Source: Vulcanimicrobiota bacterium (GTDB lineage Bacteria; Vulcanimicrobiota; JAJTBE01). From it: DNA of 56,884 bases. Below, piece after piece: positions 51,959 to 56,884 of the stretch. Under the pieces are notes generated by a model. The model searched no databases. It was not told the DNA's origin and worked only from the letters and a program-made list of their open reading frames with translations. The stretch's first letter is position 1. Each line of letters starts with the position of its first letter. A program made the translations under genes and the position numbers. The DNA is taken from assembly GCA_021107945.1 (NCBI GenBank), contig JAIORV010000023.1, forward strand, positions 1-56,884, read 5' to 3'.

Positions 51959-52177
51959 ATGGATGCTGTTAGCAGAGCAGGAAACAACATGGTAAATAGG
52001 ACAAAACAGTGGACTGGTATTGCAAAAAAAGAGACTTCGTTTAATCAGAAAAGCGAAGGGATAGACAATAATAATGATAGCGTCGGTCTATCGTTGAAGG
52101 CCATGGAGCTTCTCGATATGCCAAAATCAATGATTTCTCCACAGGAAGCTGATACATCACGCTCAATCAGGGGATAA
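51959..52177 (+). CDS. 72-aa protein of unknown function, phased-promoter gene
   Basis: A small soluble protein with a strong GAGGAGG ribosome site. Residues 39-46 (NDSVGLSL) match the D-S-V-x-L-S motif of the other phased-promoter products. The rest is polar, with Ser, Asn and Met, and without membrane segment or signal. Its promoter is nearly consensus, so it is probably abundant. I do not recognise the family. An AT-rich terminator-like hairpin follows at 52190-52229. Confidence 0.75.
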   Translation: MDAVSRAGNNMVNRTKQWTGIAKKETSFNQKSEGIDNNNDSVGLSLKAMELLDMPKSMISPQEADTSRSIRG

Positions 52178-52189
52178 CTGATAGCTGGA

Positions 52190-52229
52190 AACAATAATAT
52201 AATAAAGTATGTGATTATATTATTGTTTT
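52190..52229 (+). terminator. AT-rich terminator-like hairpin
   Basis: Stem AACAATAATATAAT (52190-52203) and ATTATATTATTGTT (52214-52227), loop AAAGTATGTG, followed by TTG. It could terminate the 72-aa gene, and on the other strand the downstream dehydrogenase gene. Confidence 0.55.
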
Positions 52230-52311
52230 GAATGGTTGAAGAATCAACAATCAATAGACATTACAGATATTTCATAAGAGAATTTAAGAAAATTGATTTT
52301 TCTCAGATTAA

Positions 52312-53283
52312 TCACATTTTCAAAAGCACCTTTCCTGCTCCTTTTCGGCTTGCCTTTTCAAACGCCGACAGGGCATCGCCAAACGGCAAAATATCCCATA
52401 TAAGCAGATTTACATCGATTTTCCCTTTTGCAAGAGCTGATAATGCAGGCTTGAAGGGTCCGCACCTGCTCCCCACGAGACGAATCTCATCCACAACAAG
52501 CATGGATATATTTACATCGGGATTTTGTGCATACGTGCTTTTTTGTACTATCGTCCCCCGGGGTCTGACCATATCCCTTGCCATCCTGAATCCCGACGGG
52601 TTTCCCGTACACTCAATTACAACATCGTATTTGATTAAGTCATTTTTACTTATATTCTCTTTGAAATCATCAAGAAGACTTGTGTTTATTTTGCGATCTT
52701 TCAGGATTTTCATCTTTTCTCTATGTTTCCCCACAACAAGAAAATCACATCCCGTTCCCGATACAACCTGGGCGCAAAGGATTCCAAGCTTACCGTCTCC
52801 CAATAACAATACCCTGTCGGTTGGCTTTATGTGGATGCTTTCCAGGATTTCGAAGGCCGCAGCGAGTGGCTCTGTGAATGTTGCCTCCTCATCGCTGAGA
52901 TTGTCCGGGACAACAAGGAGATTATCATCGGGGAGCGTTATGTAGTCGGCAAAAACACCATCTCTCCCCTGAATCCCAAGAACGGTACGGTTGGGGCAGT
53001 GTTTCCCCAGTCCTTTCCTGCATATATAGCATTCCCTGCATGGGCAGTTTATTTCACCCACGACACGCCTGCCAAGAAGATCTTTTCTACCCGATTTCTC
53101 GACAACGCCCACAAACTCATGTCCCAATACTCCGGTGAATCCCATATAGCCTTTTGTAATCTCGAGATCAGTATTGCAAATCCCCGCCATAAGCACTTTA
53201 ATGAGCGATTCGCCGGGTGGAGGAGAAGGGGACGGGTAATCATCAACAAATTTCAGCTTTCTGTTAAAAACAAGGGCATTCAT
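52312..53283 (-). CDS. zinc-dependent alcohol dehydrogenase family protein (MDR)
   Basis: A 323-aa medium-chain dehydrogenase. Catalytic zinc ligands are C36 (GICNTDLE) and H55-E56 (GHE); the structural zinc set is C82, C85, C88, C96 (spacing x2-x2-x7); the Rossmann motif reads LLLGDGKLGIL (about 158-168). Such enzymes oxidise alcohols, polyols or threonine with NAD(P). Substrate cannot be told. It follows two hypothetical membrane/soluble genes with a 4-bp gap to the nearer, so it is probably in their operon. Confidence 0.92.
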   Translation of the reverse strand: MNALVFNRKLKFVDDYPSPSPPPGESLIKVLMAGICNTDLEITKGYMGFTGVLGHEFVGVVEKSGRKDLLGRRVVGEINCPCRECYICRKGLGKHCPNRTVLGIQGRDGVFADYITLPDDNLLVVPDNLSDEEATFTEPLAAAFEILESIHIKPTDRVLLLGDGKLGILCAQVVSGTGCDFLVVGKHREKMKILKDRKINTSLLDDFKENISKNDLIKYDVVIECTGNPSGFRMARDMVRPRGTIVQKSTYAQNPDVNISMLVVDEIRLVGSRCGPFKPALSALAKGKIDVNLLIWDILPFGDALSAFEKASRKGAGKVLLKM

Positions 53284-53287
53284 TATA

Positions 53288-53833
53288 CTATACTCGTTTC
53301 ACCTGTACTTTTGGATTCAGACTTTTGATTTTATCAAGAAGACCTGCCTTGTTGTCAATGTCAGGAATTTCGAAATTTCCATCGTTTGTTACAAGAATCA
53401 GAGAATGGATTATCTCATCTTTTTTTTCTTCAGCTTCCATTTCGACTAATTTTATATCTTTGATATTAATGATATTCTTTATGCCTGCAAATGAGCTATA
53501 ATCCTTTATAGTCATTTTTAAATCTTCAAAATCTACGGAAGTAAATTTCGCATCGCGGAAAAAACCCGCTGAAATTATCAACAGAACAGGCATAAGCAAT
53601 GCCATTGCCCATATTTTGGTTTCAAGAAAACACGCAAACATTAAAATGACGCAGACAAGCCATGTGAGCGCTCCGTAGAAATGCTTTGACGCTCCAAAAG
53701 TCGTCAAATCCGATTCAGGTGTTGAAGCTTCATCTTCTTTTTCTTGGGCATCTTCCCGGTTGTCTGATGCGGACTGTGATGATGAAGTGTTTTCTTCTTC
53801 AACTTCTTTCTTAATAATCTCTCTGTCGTTCAT
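53288..53833 (-). CDS. hypothetical two-TM protein
   Basis: A 181-aa protein with an acidic, Ser/Glu-rich N-terminus (residues 1-45), two adjacent transmembrane helices (about 53-70 and 73-95, FYGALTWLVCVILMFACFL and LMPVLLIISAGFF), and a C-terminal domain with strand pattern (SVDFEDLKMTIKDYSSF, LVTNDGNFEIPDI). It resembles a bPH-type membrane domain but without clear homology. It lies 4 bp upstream of the alcohol dehydrogenase and 18 bp after the gene at 53852, so the three may share a transcript. Confidence 0.7.
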   Translation of the reverse strand: MNDREIIKKEVEEENTSSSQSASDNREDAQEKEDEASTPESDLTTFGASKHFYGALTWLVCVILMFACFLETKIWAMALLMPVLLIISAGFFRDAKFTSVDFEDLKMTIKDYSSFAGIKNIINIKDIKLVEMEAEEKKDEIIHSLILVTNDGNFEIPDIDNKAGLLDKIKSLNPKVQVKRV

Positions 53834-53851
53834 TTAATTCACCCTTATATC

Positions 53852-54349
53852 TCATTCATTATTATCGATAATTAAATCCTGACTATCTTCAAGACTTCGT
53901 TCATAAATTGTACAGAATGGAATTTTAGAAAAATCCGGTAATTCCTGCTCAATTGGCTCGCCGCACAATTCTTTTAATAGACCGACATTCTCCCTGAATA
54001 TATCTCTCAAATCATAAAAAAGCGTCTGGTATCTCTCTTCAGGCTTCAATTCGACTTCCAGAACCCAATCCAGTGCGATTCCTTTTACAAACCTCTGTCG
54101 CAAGATGTAAAATCCGTCAACACATTCGACAAACATGTAGCCGAAGTAATCCAGGGGGTCCTTAATCTCTCCACTTATAATGTCATGATAGATGATATTC
54201 AAAATAAGACCGGAGCTTGTCACGCCGTAATAAGAATGCATCTCGGTGACGAACTGCCTGACTTCTTCTTTTATCGGTTTTATTGTTATTTCCGGTCCCC
54301 CGGGCAAAATCTCCATTTGCATCACTTCTTTTATCGATATTTTCTCCAT
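53852..54349 (-). CDS. hypothetical soluble protein
   Basis: A 165-aa protein without signal, membrane segments or known motif. It has a mixed alpha/beta appearance (PLDYFGYMFVECVDGFYILRQ) and a Glu-rich C-terminus. Neighbours are the two-TM protein (18 bp downstream) and the Gfo/Idh/MocA gene (65 bp upstream). I do not recognise the family. Confidence 0.65.
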   Translation of the reverse strand: MEKISIKEVMQMEILPGGPEITIKPIKEEVRQFVTEMHSYYGVTSSGLILNIIYHDIISGEIKDPLDYFGYMFVECVDGFYILRQRFVKGIALDWVLEVELKPEERYQTLFYDLRDIFRENVGLLKELCGEPIEQELPDFSKIPFCTIYERSLEDSQDLIIDNNE

Positions 54350-54414
54350 AGCCCCTGAAACCTTTTATGTTTCTAAATTTCCGGAAAAGACATAATTGTG
54401 AATAATTGCGCTGA

Positions 54415-55404
54415 TTATAATTTGACCGTATGTCCTGATTGGGTACTGTCAATAGCATTCATCATAACCTCGAGATCCCTGTATGATTCCTCGAATGTCG
54501 CCACGACATTCTTGCCCTCTCTTATTGCCTCGTAAAAATTCTCGAATTCACCTCTGTAACCGGGATCGCCAGGTAACTTTTCGATATGAATCGGTTTGCC
54601 GGAGCGTTGCAGGGCAATTTTTCCACCACCCGCAATTATTGTCCCTCCGTCTCCGAATATGATTAGCCTGTCTTCATTGAATTCGATGGCACTGTAGTAT
54701 AGAATCAGGGAACCCTGGATTCCGTTTTTCATCCTGAACTGCAGGCTGAATGTATCCATCTCACCCAAGTCCGGGTTGATCCTCTGTGCAAATGCTGATC
54801 CCACATCAAAATCACCGAAGAGAAACCGGAGTCCTGCGATATTGTGAATGCCCGCATCGGTAATAAATCCGCCCCTGTATTTATGCTCCAGCCGCCATTT
54901 TGTTTTGGCATATTTGTTACCAAGATGCATCCGGTGATAATCTGTCCAGACAACCGCATAGGGGTTGCCGATTTCTCCCTCTTCAATCATTTCCCTTGCC
55001 CGGATCAATTTCGGCATATACCTGAAATGCTCGGCAACCATCATAACCTGTGGGAAACCGGCAGGAAACTCAAGCATCTTTTTCGCCTCTTCAAGATTTA
55101 CCGCCATGGGCTTTTCAACGATAACATGCTTGCCCGCCTCCAGCGCATCAAGTGTAACCCGGTAATTCAACTCTATCGGCAGGACGATGTCAACCGCTTC
55201 AACATCGGGCATTGAAAGCAAATCGCGATAATCAAGAACATATGGAACTCCTCCCACCATTTTTGCATATTTCTTCGCTTTGGGCTCCGTATGATTACAT
55301 ACGGCGACTATTTTCATCCTGCCCTTTATCTGTTTCAACGCCGGCCAATGAAGATCGCGGGCCGCTATGCCGGTTCCGATAATTCCTATATTTATAGGTT
55401 TCAT
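54415..55404 (-). CDS. Gfo/Idh/MocA-family oxidoreductase
   Basis: A 329-aa NAD(P)-dependent dehydrogenase. The Rossmann site is GIIGTGIAARDLHW (residues 7-20), the catalytic EKP is E97-K98-P99 (VIVEKPMA), and the C-terminal domain has GGFITDAGIHNIAGL (about 178-192), the usual D-x-x-x-H pair. These enzymes act on sugars, inositols, nucleotide sugars or similar. Which substrate is unknown. It starts with a good ATG at 55404; upstream is repeat DNA. Confidence 0.93.
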   Translation of the reverse strand: MKPINIGIIGTGIAARDLHWPALKQIKGRMKIVAVCNHTEPKAKKYAKMVGGVPYVLDYRDLLSMPDVEAVDIVLPIELNYRVTLDALEAGKHVIVEKPMAVNLEEAKKMLEFPAGFPQVMMVAEHFRYMPKLIRAREMIEEGEIGNPYAVVWTDYHRMHLGNKYAKTKWRLEHKYRGGFITDAGIHNIAGLRFLFGDFDVGSAFAQRINPDLGEMDTFSLQFRMKNGIQGSLILYYSAIEFNEDRLIIFGDGGTIIAGGGKIALQRSGKPIHIEKLPGDPGYRGEFENFYEAIREGKNVVATFEESYRDLEVMMNAIDSTQSGHTVKL

Positions 55405-55649
55405 AATACTGTCCCCATTCTGATTTCAGTTTTGTGACTGAGGTGAGATATAAGGCTGTCGAAAAAGGTATTTTTCACCGCAGAGTTCGCAGAGAGCGCG
55501 GAGGATAAGTGGGAAACGGGAAATAATCGGGTTTTTAGGGCTTTTCGATACACCCACCTTCGACCTCTGAGCTCCGTTATCCGTTATCCGTTATCAATTT
55601 ATCGGGACGGGGACGTCCCTCCTACAGATCTGACTTCCCCCTCTGTCTT

Positions 55650-56204
55650 CTACCTTATATAGCTTACAACTTCCCTGTTCCTCTCCGGTATGGGTAGTTC
55701 TTCCGGGAGATCCTTGTAGCCCAGACAGATAGCATAGTATGGCTTATATCCCTCCGGCACATCAAACATTTCAATTTCTTCTTCATCAAGAAACATAAAC
55801 CTGATCAGACCGATCCAGCACGAGCCTATTCCCAGGCTTTCCGCTGCCAGTAGCATATTCTGCGTTGCGGCGGAGCAGTCAATCAACGGCGAAAAAGCTG
55901 ATTCCCTTCCGGAGACAAGAATAACGGTCGGCGCGTGGTGAAAAACGTGATATTCCTCGCACTGTCCCTTCTCGGCAATCCAGTCTGTATCGGATTTTGC
56001 CATTTGGAGTTTTGTTTTTTCATTGATTATATCAATTATTTTCCTGTCTTGTATCACCGTGAAATACCAGGGTTCATCTCTCTTGGCGGTAGGTGCATAT
56101 ATCCCCGCTTCGATTATGGCGTTAAGCTCCTCCTGTCTGATTTGATTGGGTAAGTATTTTCTTATACTTCTTCTTTTCTTGATCGTTTTTAATACTTCAT
56201 TCAC
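55650..56204 (-). CDS. nitroreductase-family FMN oxidoreductase
   Basis: A 184-aa nitroreductase. KRRSIRKYLPNQI at residues 10-22 and the FMN-binding CSAATQNMLLAAESLGIGSCW (about 109-129, read in parts) are typical, as is the final LGYKDLPEELPIPER. Members reduce nitro, quinone or flavin substrates with NAD(P)H, or dehalogenate; specificity is not evident. Length is usual for the small nitroreductases. Flanked by repeat DNA on both sides. Confidence 0.93.
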   Translation of the reverse strand: MNEVLKTIKKRRSIRKYLPNQIRQEELNAIIEAGIYAPTAKRDEPWYFTVIQDRKIIDIINEKTKLQMAKSDTDWIAEKGQCEEYHVFHHAPTVILVSGRESAFSPLIDCSAATQNMLLAAESLGIGSCWIGLIRFMFLDEEEIEMFDVPEGYKPYYAICLGYKDLPEELPIPERNREVVSYIR

Positions 56205-56230
56205 AACAATTACCTCCCTAAAATAGAAAT

Positions 56231-56265
56231 GGGAAACGGGAAACGGGAAACGGGAAACGGGAAAC
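56231..56265. repeat. 7-bp tandem repeat, five units
   Basis: Five exact copies of GGGAAAC followed by GGGAG, in the 268-bp gap between the nitroreductase and radical SAM genes. GGGAAACGGGA-type text also occurs singly at about 49410-49430 and 55511-55525, so the unit comes from a dispersed repeat. Confidence 0.9.
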
Positions 56266-56472
56266 GGGAGATGGGAATATTTTTGCCTCCAACATCTCGC
56301 CTTTCACCTCTCATCATGTAATAATTATGTAAATTTTCAATATTCCCTCCATTCCCGCGTTCTCTGTGCCCTTTACGGTATCCATAAAAAGGACAGGAAA
56401 CAGGAAACAGGCAATATTGAGCAAATATTTATCATAATCATCTGAGAGAGTATTTACGTGGGGAGTATTAAT

Positions 56473-56884
56473 ATGAAGATTGGACTTATCGAAGCCTGCG
56501 ATCCGGATTGGCAGTTTAAACGTTTCTCTTATCCGCTCCAGTTAGGATACCTCGCTTCATATCTGAAGAAATATGATGAAGGTGAGAATGGTTCAGAATC
56601 ACGGATTGAAATTATAATTACCGAGGAGATTGACGAGATAATCAATGCTCAACCCGATCTTGTCGGAATAAGCTCATATTCCATCAATTATGATATTGCT
56701 GTTGAATTTGCAAAAAAGATAAAAAATGAGCTTAATGTACCCGTTATCCTTGGAGGGTGTCATATCTCCGCTCTTCCTGAGACATTTAAGCCTGTCTTCG
56801 ACCTTGCCGTTTCCGGCGAAGGTGAAAAAACATTCAGGCAAGTGGTTGATTTATACCGGAAAAAAGGGAAGTTCGAAAAGGAAG
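56473..56884 (+). CDS. B12-binding radical SAM protein, 5' part (runs off window)
   Basis: From the ATG at 56473 the frame is open to the window end, 137 codons. It begins KIGLIEACDPDWQFKRFSYP and continues QLGYLASYLKKYD and PDLVGISSYSINYDIAVEF, then PVILGGCHISALPE and FDLAVSGEGEKTF: the N-terminal cobalamin-binding domain of a B12-radical SAM enzyme, as in 7504-8928. The radical SAM barrel with its CxxxCxxC would lie beyond the window. Ribosome site is weak (GGGGAG about 9 bases upstream). Confidence 0.85.
   Translation, partial: MKIGLIEACDPDWQFKRFSYPLQLGYLASYLKKYDEGENGSESRIEIIITEEIDEIINAQPDLVGISSYSINYDIAVEFAKKIKNELNVPVILGGCHISALPETFKPVFDLAVSGEGEKTFRQVVDLYRKKGKFEKE

Noticed and set aside
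1-56884. tRNA or rRNA genes
   Set aside because: No stretch with a TTCRANNC loop and matching acceptor stem or conserved rRNA text was found by reading; small RNAs without clear signals may have been missed.

Overview
The window reads as a chromosomal stretch of an uncultured-type, diderm bacterium of moderate-to-low G+C. An outer membrane is implied by a TolC-like outer membrane efflux protein, a run of lipoproteins with good lipoboxes and a type IV pilin-like protein. Housekeeping anchors are trigger factor-ClpP-ClpX, a NifU-type Fe-S protein and nitrilase, nitroreductase, Gfo/Idh and alcohol dehydrogenase family enzymes. I cannot name the phylum from sequence alone. The many gap-filling dispersed repeats and the abundance of ankyrin, WD40 and TPR proteins fit the deep-branching groundwater and sediment lineages, but that is inference. 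No rRNA, tRNA, CRISPR array or prophage was seen.

Layout. 0.2-7.4 kb is a defence/addiction island: a zinc-ribbon protein with a PD-(D/E)xK-like site, a DUF433/DUF5615 toxin-antitoxin pair, a beta-class DNA methyltransferase with its own HTH, a glycosyltransferase, a second beta-class methyltransferase followed directly by a probable restriction endonuclease, and a RelB/RelE-type pair. 7.5-10.5 kb is a four-gene operon: two paralogous membrane-anchored LTxxQ-type proteins, a Cys-rich mini-protein and a B12-binding radical SAM enzyme. 10.8-21 kb holds NifU, a PH-like membrane protein, an anti-sigma-like ATPase, a Gly/Met-rich protein, a pilin-like protein, a NarL-type two-component pair, a 491-bp MITE-like element, a flippase-like membrane protein, a zinc-ribbon protein and a subtilase.

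21.3-25.1 kb is a sugar ABC importer (binding lipoprotein and two permeases, no ATPase). 25.3-27.2 kb is an OLD/PARIS-like ATPase plus Toprim-like (DUF4276-type) pair, followed by a nitrilase-family amidase and three tandem ankyrin lipoproteins (28.3-31.3 kb). 31.7-38.4 kb is a minus-strand cluster: DUF4178 protein, small membrane protein, membrane-fused spermidine-synthase-like enzyme, TPR protein and 14-bladed WD40 protein. 38.8-40.8 kb encodes a two-domain peptidoglycan hydrolase and a small hypothetical. 41.2-48 kb is tig-clpP-clpX followed by two overlapping HD-GYP genes. 48.3-56.9 kb has an acetyltransferase, a zinc-ribbon protein, a TolC-ankyrin fusion, a 72-aa protein, dehydrogenases, a nitroreductase and the start of a second B12-radical SAM gene.

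The most notable signal is a shared regulatory architecture. Four scattered genes (Gly/Met-rich protein at 12.9 kb, subtilase at 21 kb, peptidoglycan hydrolase at 38.8 kb, 72-aa protein at 52 kb) each have an array of TTAACA-like hexamers spaced 9 or 11 bp (one DNA turn) upstream of a sigma70-type promoter, resembling PhoP/OmpR-family direct repeats. Their four products share a short D-[SE]-[VT]-x-[LF]-[SG] motif at about residue 40-55 and lack an obvious Sec signal. Together they look like a small regulon, possibly of surface or secreted proteins.
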